Shown here: positions 30,162-38,950 of the stretch, piece by piece
Layout: every line of letters starts with the position of its first letter
How positions within the stretch are numbered: the first letter of the stretch is position 1
Assembly (NCBI GenBank): GCA_020632595.1
Contig: JACKFF010000005.1
Span: forward strand, 218,888-282,887
Length of the DNA stretch: 64,000 bases
Origin: Nitrospiraceae bacterium
GTDB taxonomy: Bacteria; Nitrospirota; Nitrospiria; Nitrospirales; UBA8639
Direction: 5' to 3'
Translations under genes and position numbers: made by a program
The notes under the pieces: generated by a model
The model's database searches: none
What the model was told of the DNA's origin: nothing
What the model saw: only the letters and a program-made list of their open reading frames with translations

Positions 30162-31087
30162 AGCGGAGAGTAAAAGCCTTGCTGACAAAAATTCGTCCAT
30201 CTCTTGGTCCGGTTGCATCCCAACGTGGCGGGGTGCTCATCGAATTTGCCTTCCTGTCGTTGGTGTTTTATGTCCTGGTTGCCTTGGTGGTAGACATCGG
30301 GAGAATGGTGTTTGCGGCTCAAGTGCTTCAAGATGCCGCCCGTGTGGCCGCCCGGGAATTGTCGTTGGTGCCGCTCCCTGCGGCCATGACCTTTGATCAG
30401 GCCTTGCAGGATCCAACAGTTATGGCACAGATATTCGACCCGGCCTTGCTGGTCATCGATCTCGACGCGTTTGGGGATGACGATGTGGCGTTTCAAGCGT
30501 TTCTGGATCAGTTGCCCATGGTCAATAAAATGTTGAGACCGCTCATGATTTTCGAACAGGCTGAAATACAAGGTTCCAGCCGTCGATTGCTGAGGTTTCC
30601 CGGTGCGCTGTTGAATGATCCTTTGGCCCCAAGCGGTCTGGGAGTGGGAATTCCCCGGGTGGAATCCCGTGGAGCGGGGGGCGTGGAAGCCATTCGATGG
30701 GTTCCGGTTCTTGAAGAAATCACGAATGGCTCTTTTAGTCTGGTGCCACTTGACCCCGAAAATCCGCCTCCTCAACGGGGTCTGGTGGCGGTTCGCATCA
30801 ATTATCCGTTCCAAGCGGCGATGTTGAGCGGGTTTCAGCAAGGTCCGGGAGGCCGTTTTGAATCGAACCTGGCCAATCGCATTCAAGCGGACGATGAAAG
30901 CGTCGACGATTCCATCAATGCTCCGCCACGCGGGACTCCATTTGGGGTCGGTGATTTGCCTGAAGTAGGCGTGTACGGCGGACGTTTCGGATTGGGAGGA
31001 CAATTGGCATTTGGCGGTGAAACGCTCAGGCCCTACAGGAAGCTTCTTTCCGCCCAAGCCATTTCCAGGCGGGAGGTGTTCTTATGA
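30158..31087 (+). CDS. tadE: TadE-like minor pilin/assembly protein
   Basis: A 309-residue protein with one N-terminal membrane segment of pseudopilin type: QRGGVLIEFAFLSLVFYVLVALVVDIGRMVFAAQVLQDAARVAARE. The RGG-x-LIEF motif and the AR-x-AAR sequence after the helix are typical of the TadE family. The periplasmic part is longer than usual and of unknown fold. TadE/TadF proteins are pseudopilins processed by the prepilin peptidase and needed for pilus assembly. The GTG at 30158 overlaps the secretin stop, and the stop overlaps the CpaB start. Family confident; length atypical. Confidence 0.85.
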   Translation: MKRRVKALLTKIRPSLGPVASQRGGVLIEFAFLSLVFYVLVALVVDIGRMVFAAQVLQDAARVAARELSLVPLPAAMTFDQALQDPTVMAQIFDPALLVIDLDAFGDDDVAFQAFLDQLPMVNKMLRPLMIFEQAEIQGSSRRLLRFPGALLNDPLAPSGLGVGIPRVESRGAGGVEAIRWVPVLEEITNGSFSLVPLDPENPPPQRGLVAVRINYPFQAAMLSGFQQGPGGRFESNLANRIQADDESVDDSINAPPRGTPFGVGDLPEVGVYGGRFGLGGQLAFGGETLRPYRKLLSAQAISRREVFL

Positions 31088-32109
31088 AAACTGCCGGATC
31101 TCACCCTCGATCGTCGTGGGTCAGATTTGTGTCGTCCCCATTTTTTTTGGCGGGCATGCTTGTCGTGATTCTAGGGGGATTGTGGGTGTCCGGCCTGGTG
31201 AACCCTTGCTGGTTCGGAGTGAATTGCGGGCCTTCCACGGAGGGGCTGGTTGCCGTTCCGGTCAGCGCGCAAACGATTCCGGCGTTCACCCAATTGAACC
31301 GTCAACATGTGTGGAATGCCGGGAAAGGGCAGCTGTCTGTTGTGCTGCTTCCCCCGGAACAGGTGACCGAAGCTATGAAAACCGATTTAACGGACATTCT
31401 CGGTCGTGTCCTTGGGCGAGAGAAGCCTGCCGGATATGTGTTCACGGAAGTGGATTTTCTCCCGAGGGGTTCCCGTCCTGGGTTAGTCGGGGGGATTCCC
31501 CCAGGGAAGCGGGCCGTGCGGGTCGAAGCCGGTCAGGTCAGCGGGTTATATGGCCTGAATCCCGGAGATCGCTTCGATCTGATCGCGACATTGCCGATCG
31601 ACGCGGATGGGAAGGATAAATCATTGACCATGGGAGGAGTCTATGGTCAACAATTAGCGCTCCAGGCGAATTTACATAATTGGGCAAAACAAGCCACCGT
31701 GCGGGTGCTGGTGCAAAACGGTGTGCTGGTTCAACCGTTGACGACCCGGGAAATTCCTCTCTCGGTGAATACGCTGACCCAGGGTCTTGTGGTCAAAAAG
31801 AAGCCTGTTCAAGAAATCGTCATCGCGGTGGACCCGGAAGAAGTGGCTTCATTGACCGAAGCCGTGGCCGTGAAGGCCGAGATTACGACCATTCCTCGTT
31901 CAGGACATCCGGACGATCCCAGGGACAGCGAGACACCGGAATCCCAACCCTGGAGCCCCTTTGGGAATACGTTGGCTTTAGGGAAGTCGTCTGGCGGGAT
32001 TTCAAAAAATGGAAATACGGAATCTTCGCTCACGTTTGTGGAAACCTTGAACGGATCGGGAGAACGGGAGTTCATTACCGTGCCTGTTGCGTCGGATCAG
32101 GAGAAATAG
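31084..32109 (+). CDS. cpaB: CpaB/RcpC family pilus assembly protein
   Basis: A 341-residue protein with an N-terminal membrane anchor (FFLAGMLVVILGGLWVSGLV). A SAF-type domain follows (VAVPVSAQTIPAFTQLNRQHVW, about residues 57-80; then PAGYVFTEVDFLPRGSRPG and IPPGKRAVRVEAGQVSGLYGLNPGDRFDLIAT), the hallmark of Flp pilus assembly protein CpaB. It is thought to connect inner-membrane machinery with the secretin in the periplasm. The ATG overlaps the TadE stop. The C-terminal quarter is Ser/Pro-rich and probably flexible. The position in the operon matches other Tad loci. Confidence 0.9.
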   Translation: MKTAGSHPRSSWVRFVSSPFFLAGMLVVILGGLWVSGLVNPCWFGVNCGPSTEGLVAVPVSAQTIPAFTQLNRQHVWNAGKGQLSVVLLPPEQVTEAMKTDLTDILGRVLGREKPAGYVFTEVDFLPRGSRPGLVGGIPPGKRAVRVEAGQVSGLYGLNPGDRFDLIATLPIDADGKDKSLTMGGVYGQQLALQANLHNWAKQATVRVLVQNGVLVQPLTTREIPLSVNTLTQGLVVKKKPVQEIVIAVDPEEVASLTEAVAVKAEITTIPRSGHPDDPRDSETPESQPWSPFGNTLALGKSSGGISKNGNTESSLTFVETLNGSGEREFITVPVASDQEK

Positions 32110-32176
32110 TGCGATGTTATACACGATGCGCGTTCATGCTTGAACGCGACACGGTACTCTTTGGGAATGTCAGGCT

Positions 32177-33406
32177 ATGTTGGTCCTGTTCGTCTTGCTG
32201 GTTTGGGGAATGCTGGGTATTGGTTCGTTAGTGATCGATTGGGGGTATGTCAATCTCACCAGAGTGCAAATGCAAAATGTGGCGGATGCCGGTGCGGGGG
32301 AAGGCTTGCGTCTGCGTGATGTGGCCCCAGAGGATCCGGTTGCCAGTGATCTGAACCGCCGGGTGGCGGTGAGCCAGCTGGCCGCATGGACGTATGATGA
32401 TGATTTTGATCTGACCGACGATCTCCTGCAGTTTGGTGCGGGGCCTGATGTGTTCCTGACTGGAGGACAAACCGACCTCAATGCGATGCAGACAGTAGAC
32501 GTTCGGTCGGCCCCCGTCTACAAACCGGTGTTGCAATGGAATGATGAAGCCAATGCCCGACATGGCGATATGGTCAGCGGGACGTTTGGGATTCCCGATC
32601 CCAGTTGTTCGGTCGAAGCCCCGCACAGGGAATGTGCAAATTATACCCGGATCGATTTCGTCCCGGCTGAAGTGAACGCCAGTCCGACGGCCGATGCCTT
32701 TCTCGTGCGATTGCGGCGCTCCATAAAACCGGAACCCTTTCAGGGTCAGACCGGCGTCGATAATGTGCCGGGAGTGAGTTCGGCCGGCCCGACCCTGCCG
32801 CTGGTGTTAGGACTTGGCTCGCCTCTCCAGGCCCAAATCGATTCGCCTGGAATTCGTTTTACGGGCCTAACCGTGCGGGCGACCGCGATTGCCGATGCCC
32901 GCCCTGTTCGAGGGGTGGGTCTGCCGGATAACTTGTCCGAGCCTCCCCGTCTGGGTGTTGCCCCATTTGGTCTTGTTCGTGCAGGCTGGCGGGATTCTCT
33001 GGTGGTGGATGTTCCCGGTTCGGGCACCGTGGATTCTTCAGGGGTCGTGGCGGTCGGGTCCACGGCAATCGGCCGGTTTCTCCTTTCGGTTACGAGCATT
33101 GGGGAACCAGTTCGTGCTCGATTTCCTGAAGGGGGACAGGTGACGATCGACGGATATGCACCTCTCTACGAAGATTTTTTGGGGACGGAACGGGTGGTGG
33201 GATTTGCACGGGTTGAAATGACTGGAACAGCGCCCGGTTCGGTACAGATTATCAGGCGACCGGGTCAAGTGGCTGTAGAAAATGCCACCGTCACTCTCCT
33301 GCCTGCATTTCCCCTTCTGCCGGAACCGGAATTGGCATGGTTGTTTCAAGTTAATCGTGACATTCAGGAAGAGGGAGCCCTGCTGGCTCCGGCGCTGGTT
33401 CGTTAG
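32177..33406 (+). CDS. tadG: TadG-like pilus assembly protein
   Basis: A 409-residue protein with an N-terminal helix (MLVLFVLLVWGMLGIGSLVIDWGY) followed by VNLTRVQMQNVADAGAGEGLRL, the TadG/Flp_N pattern (helix then NxADAxAxAG). The usual few basic residues before the helix are missing: the frame begins directly at the hydrophobic part, and a TGA lies 36 bases upstream in the same frame. The true start could therefore be lost or shifted by a frameshift. The rest is a beta-rich extracytoplasmic part without a recognised von Willebrand domain. It is in the middle of the Tad operon, 67 bases after cpaB. Confidence 0.8.
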   Translation: MLVLFVLLVWGMLGIGSLVIDWGYVNLTRVQMQNVADAGAGEGLRLRDVAPEDPVASDLNRRVAVSQLAAWTYDDDFDLTDDLLQFGAGPDVFLTGGQTDLNAMQTVDVRSAPVYKPVLQWNDEANARHGDMVSGTFGIPDPSCSVEAPHRECANYTRIDFVPAEVNASPTADAFLVRLRRSIKPEPFQGQTGVDNVPGVSSAGPTLPLVLGLGSPLQAQIDSPGIRFTGLTVRATAIADARPVRGVGLPDNLSEPPRLGVAPFGLVRAGWRDSLVVDVPGSGTVDSSGVVAVGSTAIGRFLLSVTSIGEPVRARFPEGGQVTIDGYAPLYEDFLGTERVVGFARVEMTGTAPGSVQIIRRPGQVAVENATVTLLPAFPLLPEPELAWLFQVNRDIQEEGALLAPALVR

Positions 33407-33420
33407 GGATTGAACGTGTA

Positions 33421-34641
33421 ATGGAAACGAATCTCCATATCCTCGTGGTAGGGAAATCCCCTGGACTCCGCGCGGAATTTGATTCCGCGCTTCAGGGTGT
33501 GGGCAGTTACCGATGCGTCACGGTCTATGCCGAGTCATTCCGCCATGCGGAAGAGCTGGCCAGGAACCGCCGGCCTCAATTGATTTGTGTCGAGATGAAT
33601 GGAGATCTTCGCGGCTTGAAGGAGTTTACGATTGATGTGTCTCAGATGTTGCCGGGAACCGCTATCGCCGGCTTGTACAAGCCCGATCTTTTTGAATCCG
33701 ATCAATCGGAAAGCGCGTTTATTCTTGAAGGCGTCCGGGCGCGTATTCAGGATTTCCTCCGGCACCCGCTTTCCAGCACCGAAATTCGACAGGTCCTCGA
33801 CCGGATTTTTGTGCAGGGAAAGACCAAATCCAGCCTGTCCCCGCTCGGCCATATTGTCTCGTTTGTCAGCAACAAAGGGGGAGTGGGGAAATCGACGATT
33901 TCAGTCAATATGGCGTGTTTGCTGGCCAGTCGCCATCCCGGCCAGGTGTTGCTGGTGGATGCGTCTTTGCAGTTGGGCGTTGCTGCGGTAATGCTTGATC
34001 TGAATCCCCGAACGACCATTGTGGACGCCGTTCGTGAAAAAGGACGTCTTGATGAGACGTTGCTTCGCGAATTGACCGTGTCTCATCCGTGCGGGTTGGC
34101 GCTTCTGGCCGCGCCGGGGAATGCGGCCGAAGCGTCTGAGGTGGATGAGGAATCCATGTATCGTATTTTGAACTTAGCGCGGCGAACCTTCACGTACGTG
34201 GTGGTTGATACGTTTCCCATGTTGGATAGTGTCGTGATGACGGTGTTGGATCTGTCCACCTTTACCTATGTCGTGATGCAGGGAACGGCGCCCAATGTCA
34301 TCGGCACGGCCAAACTGCTACCGATTTTGGAGGGGCTTGGATGTCCGGTCGAGCGTCAGCGTTTGGTCCTGAATCAAAACTACCGGAATTTTGCCGGAAA
34401 TTTAACGCAAACGGAGATTGAGGAGCGGTTGATGCGAGAATTTCATTATGTCTTTCCCTATCAAAAGAAACTGTTAACCTGCGCCAATCTCGGGGAGCCG
34501 TATGTGCTCCAGGCTACCCGATACTTCGGGTTCGGACGTAGCGCACATCTGTTGGTCGGGGAAATTGAGCGGTTAGCAGACCGGTCCGTTGCCGCGGAAA
34601 TTGATCACTTGGCGAAAATGATAAACGAGGAGCCGGCCTGA
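33421..34641 (+). CDS. cpaE: TadZ/CpaE-family ATPase
   Basis: A 406-residue protein. The N-terminal ~130 residues are an atypical receiver-like domain (LHILVVGKSPGLRAEFDSAL). A MinD/ParA-type ATPase follows with deviant Walker A (SNKGGVGKSTIS, near residue 150), VLLVDASLQLG and YVVVDTFP. TadZ localises the pilus machinery to a cell pole or a focus. The ATG at 33421 lies 14 bases after the previous stop; the ribosome-binding site is weak. The position between TadG and the TadA ATPase is conserved in Tad loci. Confidence 0.9.
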   Translation: METNLHILVVGKSPGLRAEFDSALQGVGSYRCVTVYAESFRHAEELARNRRPQLICVEMNGDLRGLKEFTIDVSQMLPGTAIAGLYKPDLFESDQSESAFILEGVRARIQDFLRHPLSSTEIRQVLDRIFVQGKTKSSLSPLGHIVSFVSNKGGVGKSTISVNMACLLASRHPGQVLLVDASLQLGVAAVMLDLNPRTTIVDAVREKGRLDETLLRELTVSHPCGLALLAAPGNAAEASEVDEESMYRILNLARRTFTYVVVDTFPMLDSVVMTVLDLSTFTYVVMQGTAPNVIGTAKLLPILEGLGCPVERQRLVLNQNYRNFAGNLTQTEIEERLMREFHYVFPYQKKLLTCANLGEPYVLQATRYFGFGRSAHLLVGEIERLADRSVAAEIDHLAKMINEEPA

Positions 34642-34654
34642 CCGTTCCCTTACC

Positions 34655-36109
34655 ATGAGCGAACAGGATTTCCCATTACCTTCGTCCCCAGAGAGCCGGC
34701 CGCCCGTTCCGTTTGGCAAATCATTAAGTGCGGATACGGCCTCGAGGCTCAAGGCTGCGCTGAAACGTCCGGCGATGAACGTGGTCAAAGACGAAGCATT
34801 GCTGGATGATCCATTGGCGCGAGTCAAGCATGCCGATTTTCTGTCGATTAAAAGCGCCCTTCAGGAGCGACTCCTGAATGAAATCGGAGAACATTTGGCC
34901 GCTGGACTCAATCATGAGGATGTATCGGCAGTGGTGAAGGAGTTTACCGCGCGGATTTTAGAATCGGAACACATTCCGTTAAATCAGGCGGAGCAGGGAC
35001 GGCTGGCCGAAGAATTGACCGAGGAAGCCATTGGTTTGGGGCCCTTGACTCCGTTGTTGGCCGATCCGGCTGTGACGGATATTCTTGTCAACGGCCACCA
35101 GTCAGTCTATGTGGAGCGGTATGGCCGGTTGGAAAAAACTGACGTTCAGTTTCTGGACGACGATCATGTGATTCGGGTGATCGAGCGGATTGCGGCGCAA
35201 ATGGGCCGGAGGGTGGATACGGCCTCTCCAATGGTGGATCTGCGTCTGGCCGATGGCACGCGGGTTAATGCCACCCTGCCACCGGCGACGATCGATGGGC
35301 CGACCCTCTCCATTCGGCGGTTTGGCGTCCGTCGGCTACGGCGGAATGATCTCCTGGGACTGGGAACGCTGTCGCCGGATATGGCGACGTTTCTGGAACT
35401 GGTCGTTCGTGGCAAGAAAAATCTTCTGATTTCAGGTGGAACGGGGGCCGGGAAATCTACCCTGTTGGGGGCGTTGTCGGAGGCTATTCCCTTTCACGAG
35501 CGCATCATTACGATTGAAGATACCGCGGAATTACACCTGGATCAGGAACATGTGGTCCGGATGGAAACCCGCCAGCCGAATATCGAGGGCCAAGGGCGGA
35601 TTATGGCGAGGGATCTGGTGGTGAATGCCTTACGGATGCGGCCGGACCGGATCATCGTCGGGGAAGTTCGTGGGCCGGAAGCCCTGGATATGTTGCAAGC
35701 TATGAATACCGGTCATGAAGGCAGCATGAGCACGGTTCACGCCAATTCTCCCCGTGATGCGTTGTCTCGGTTGGAAACCATGGTGCTTTTTGCGGGCACG
35801 GAATTACCTTCCCGCGCCATTCGAGAGCAAATGGTTTCTGCCCTTCATCTTATTATTCAGGTCCGGCGGTATGAAGACGGCGTGCGCCGGATCGAAACGA
35901 TTGCGGAAATGACCGGCATGGAAGGCCTGACCCCTCTCATGCAGGACATCTTTCAGTTCCGGCGGCGAGGGTTTCGGGGAAAGCGTGTGGCCGGAGAATT
36001 TATGCCGACCGGTATCGTTCCAAGAGTGGTCGAAGAATTGCGTGAGCAGCATATCGACATTCCCCTGTCCCTGTTTACCGGAGGAAGAGATCTCCATGGG
36101 TTTTCGTGA
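34655..36109 (+). CDS. cpaF: TadA/CpaF secretion ATPase
   Basis: A 484-residue hexameric ATPase of the type II/IV secretion superfamily that powers pilus extension. Visible motifs are LADPAVTDILVNG (N-terminal domain), Walker A GGTGAGKSTLLGAL (near residue 265), the Asp box ITIEDTAEL, Walker B region RPDRIIVGEVRGPEALDMLQ, and the His box TGHEGSMSTVHANS. It ends with the family's EELREQHIDIPLSLF. The first ~75 residues are a variable linker. It overlaps TadB by 14 bases. Very confident. Confidence 0.96.
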   Translation: MSEQDFPLPSSPESRPPVPFGKSLSADTASRLKAALKRPAMNVVKDEALLDDPLARVKHADFLSIKSALQERLLNEIGEHLAAGLNHEDVSAVVKEFTARILESEHIPLNQAEQGRLAEELTEEAIGLGPLTPLLADPAVTDILVNGHQSVYVERYGRLEKTDVQFLDDDHVIRVIERIAAQMGRRVDTASPMVDLRLADGTRVNATLPPATIDGPTLSIRRFGVRRLRRNDLLGLGTLSPDMATFLELVVRGKKNLLISGGTGAGKSTLLGALSEAIPFHERIITIEDTAELHLDQEHVVRMETRQPNIEGQGRIMARDLVVNALRMRPDRIIVGEVRGPEALDMLQAMNTGHEGSMSTVHANSPRDALSRLETMVLFAGTELPSRAIREQMVSALHLIIQVRRYEDGVRRIETIAEMTGMEGLTPLMQDIFQFRRRGFRGKRVAGEFMPTGIVPRVVEELREQHIDIPLSLFTGGRDLHGFS

Positions 36110-36959
36110 ATTTGCGGGGTTGATGGCGATTGGTCTGATTGTCGGGCTGTGCGTTTGGTGGTGGAGAAACTTCTCTTTTCGGGTGGCCACTCAGGCCAGG
36201 CTTGCGCAGGATGGGGCCGGGCGGGTCTCCCCTCAGACCGGCCGGCCGGTCCGGCACGTATTCCCTCCCCGCTATCGGATCATTCCCGCGTGTCTAGGGG
36301 TGGGGGTGAGTGTGGGACTGTTTTATTTCCTAAGGCTCTCTGTCCCGTTTGCCGGAGCCGCAGGGCTTATGGTTGGAGTTCTCGGATTTTTACTGGAGTC
36401 TATTATTGCCGGCAAGCGCTTGAGCCGCATTGAAACCCAATTGGCCGATTCGATCGATCTCATGGTGGGAGCCTTAAAGGCGGGGTTATCTCTTCCCAAG
36501 GCGCTGGATACCGCCCGACAGGAGTCTGCGGCGCCCCTTCGGCCGTATTTGGATAACCTCGTGCGAAAAATCCGTCTGGGAGAAAACCCCGCATCCGCAG
36601 TTCGAGAATTGGGAGAGCGGGTCCCGTTGGAAACCTTTCAACTGTTTTCGCTGACGCTCTCGGCCCAGTGGTGGACGGGAGGGAGTCTGGCCCCCACCTT
36701 GTCCGTTGTGGGAAGAACGATTCGGGACCGGATTGAACTCTCCCGGCGTATTCGGACGCAAGCCGTAGAGGCTAAAGCCTCGGTGATCGGGGTGTTGGCC
36801 ATATCCTATGTGTTGACGTTCATCATGTGGAGAGCGAATCCCCGTCCCTTGGAGAATTTTTTCAATAGTGACATCGGATCCTTGCTGGCGGGAGCAGCGA
36901 TCGGATTACAAGCGTTGGGCATCGTCTGGATTAACCGGATCAGTCAGGTCAAATTTTAG
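36096..36959 (+). CDS. tadB: TadB inner-membrane platform protein
   Basis: A 287-residue membrane protein of the T2SF/GspF-like family. The cytoplasmic core reads IETQLADSIDLMVGALKAGLSLPKALD and SAVRELGERVPLETFQLF. Membrane helices lie at the N-terminus (FAGLMAIGLIVGLCVWWW), in the middle (two, about residues 60-105) and at the C-terminus. It forms the inner-membrane platform together with TadC. The start at 36096 lies in the end of cpaF behind GAGGAAGAG; the open frame runs further upstream but only as a shadow of cpaF. Confidence 0.92.
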   Translation: MGFREFAGLMAIGLIVGLCVWWWRNFSFRVATQARLAQDGAGRVSPQTGRPVRHVFPPRYRIIPACLGVGVSVGLFYFLRLSVPFAGAAGLMVGVLGFLLESIIAGKRLSRIETQLADSIDLMVGALKAGLSLPKALDTARQESAAPLRPYLDNLVRKIRLGENPASAVRELGERVPLETFQLFSLTLSAQWWTGGSLAPTLSVVGRTIRDRIELSRRIRTQAVEAKASVIGVLAISYVLTFIMWRANPRPLENFFNSDIGSLLAGAAIGLQALGIVWINRISQVKF

Positions 36960-36970
36960 GTGAGGTTGTC

Positions 36971-37933
36971 ATGGATCGTATGTGGTATTTCGGCCTGATT
37001 CTTGTCGCGATTGTGGCCTCAGTCATGTTGACGCCCTGGGCGGGAATGTTTGTCGCGGTCCTTCTGCTCTTGTTCGGGATGGTTTCTTGGGCAAGTCGTC
37101 ACCGGAGTGTTGAGCGGGTACGGGACACTCTGGGGTCGGAACGTTCTGTTCTGGATCTCGGACGGGCACGCTCCGAGTGGTGGCTGCGCCGGTGGTTATT
37201 TTTGGCGGGGTTCCGAGGGCGATTGGCGCCCATGGTCTTTATGGGACTTACCGGAGGAGCGCTCGCACTGGGAATCGGGAGTGCATATATCATGAACCGG
37301 TCGGGAGTGGTCGATGTGATGGTGGTGCCACTGCAGGGTATTCCGGGAGGAATCGGGGAGGCTTTTATTTCCGTGGCCTATGCAGGCCCCTGGATCGTGC
37401 TTTCCCTGTTAGCCAGCATTCCATTGCTGGTGGTTCGTGCGTCCCGTCGCCAACGGGTCATGGATGTCGACCATGACCTTCCTTTGATGCTGGAATTGCT
37501 GGCCACGCTGACAGAAGGGGGGCTGAGTTTTGATGCGGCCCTGGATAAAATTCTCGGGGCACAGTTTCGCACCAGGCCTTTGTCGCAGGAGTTTCGTACC
37601 TACCATCGAGAACTGCAACTGGGTGTGTCCAGATTGCAGGGTCTTCGACGGCTGGCCTCCCGTTTGGAAGTGACTTCCGTCTCGTTCCTGATTTCCGCAT
37701 TGATTCAAAGCGAACAGGTGGGGGCAAGTATGGCCACGACGCTTCGCCGTCAGGCCGACGATCTCCGGAACCGTCGCCGAGAGCAGGCTTTGATGCTTGC
37801 ACAAGCTCTTCCCGTCAAAATGGTGGTTCCCCTCATTCTCTGTTTTCTCCCGGGAATATTCGTGTCCACGCTCGGGCCCTCCTTACATCAACTGGTGAAC
37901 CTTGTGAGCGGGATAACGGGAGGGATTCGGTAA
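36971..37933 (+). CDS. tadC: TadC inner-membrane platform protein
   Basis: A 320-residue T2SF-type membrane protein. DVDHDLPLMLELLATLTEGGLSFDAALDKI and LQGLRRLASRLEVTSVSFLISALIQSEQVGASMATTLRRQADDLR form the conserved cytoplasmic domain. Helices flank it at the N-terminus, in the middle and at the C-terminus (MVVPLILCFLPGIFVSTLGP). It is the second platform subunit beside TadB, which starts 875 bases upstream and ends 11 bases before this gene. Confidence 0.92.
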   Translation: MDRMWYFGLILVAIVASVMLTPWAGMFVAVLLLLFGMVSWASRHRSVERVRDTLGSERSVLDLGRARSEWWLRRWLFLAGFRGRLAPMVFMGLTGGALALGIGSAYIMNRSGVVDVMVVPLQGIPGGIGEAFISVAYAGPWIVLSLLASIPLLVVRASRRQRVMDVDHDLPLMLELLATLTEGGLSFDAALDKILGAQFRTRPLSQEFRTYHRELQLGVSRLQGLRRLASRLEVTSVSFLISALIQSEQVGASMATTLRRQADDLRNRRREQALMLAQALPVKMVVPLILCFLPGIFVSTLGPSLHQLVNLVSGITGGIR

Positions 37934-37973
37934 TGGTCTGGCCTGTGAGGCCCTACACAGAAGAGGAGTCGAC

Positions 37974-38741
37974 GTGAAGTTGTGGTCTGTCTATGGGTTG
38001 ATCGTTGGTCTGCTTGTCTGTTCGGCATGCGCCGATGCCCCTTATCTTCGAAATCAATACGAAACGTCCTGCACGTTACCCGATCTTGAACTGGCCGAAG
38101 CGTGGGACTTGCTGGAGGAAGCCCGATCGACTCCTGGCGGATGCGACCGCGATGCCCGAGGAATGGATCGTTGCCGTGCGCTGCACCGTGAAATCGAAAG
38201 AATTGCGTTTGTGTGTCCCAACCACATTCCTTCTTTGATGACGACGGCTGTTCTGGCCTATGAGGACAAGGATTTTGCGAAAGCCTCGGAACGGCTCTCA
38301 TCCATTTTGAATTTGGTCAAAGTGCATCCGGATGCGGCGGTGTTGCGGGCACGAATTGCTCTGGAAGAAGGGAATCTCCCGTTCGCCCTTACTTTCCTGA
38401 AACAGCGCATGGAGCTGTCTCCTGACCATGCTCAGCTCCGGGAGGTGTATGCGGCCACCCTGTTTCTTTCCGGGCGACTTGAAGAAGCCAGGACTCAATT
38501 GGCGGTGGCCGAACAACTCGGGGCGCCTCGATGGCGGGTTGCATATCATCTCGGGCTGTTTGAAGAACGGAGGGGAGAGCTACAGAAAGCCCGCCTGCTC
38601 TACCAGGAATCTGTGGATTTAAAGTCTGATTGGAATCTACCCATTTCCCGGTTGCATGGGCTCTTGACCAAGCCCTTCTCAGGTAAAAAGCCGTCTGATC
38701 TGGATGGAAGTTATTTCGAGCTTCCGCCGGTTCTCAAGTAA
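37974..38741 (+). CDS. tadD: TadD-like TPR protein
   Basis: A 255-residue exported protein. A signal-like segment (LWSVYGLIVGLLVCSAC) ends in a weak lipobox (CSAC), so it may be a lipoprotein. The rest is built of TPR-like helix pairs (FAKASERLSSILNLVKVHPDAAVLRARIALEEGNLPFAL; AQLREVYAATLFLSGRLEEARTQL). TadD proteins assist secretin assembly or stability in Tad systems. The GTG start follows AAGAGGAG. It is the last gene of the Tad operon; the next gene points towards it. About 210 non-coding bases follow, without an obvious terminator. Confidence 0.82.
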   Translation: MKLWSVYGLIVGLLVCSACADAPYLRNQYETSCTLPDLELAEAWDLLEEARSTPGGCDRDARGMDRCRALHREIERIAFVCPNHIPSLMTTAVLAYEDKDFAKASERLSSILNLVKVHPDAAVLRARIALEEGNLPFALTFLKQRMELSPDHAQLREVYAATLFLSGRLEEARTQLAVAEQLGAPRWRVAYHLGLFEERRGELQKARLLYQESVDLKSDWNLPISRLHGLLTKPFSGKKPSDLDGSYFELPPVLK

Positions 38742-38950
38742 ACGCTTGTATTTTTTATGTCGATAAAGCCCGCGTTCTCCCTGGCCGGTGGCCAAAATAT
38801 GTGAGGAGGAAAAATATCCAGCGTCCCTCTTTCCTTTAGAAGTTAAGAACAGTTTCTGACATTTTATTCTGTCTCATGTGTTGAGCAAGTTTTTCTGTTG
38901 CCTGATGTGTCATTTTCGGGCACGATCTTTTTGAATGGTTTCCCCTATTG

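Noticed and set aside
31011..31619. 202-codon frame overlapping cpaB
   Set aside because: It is a shadow of the well supported cpaB frame.
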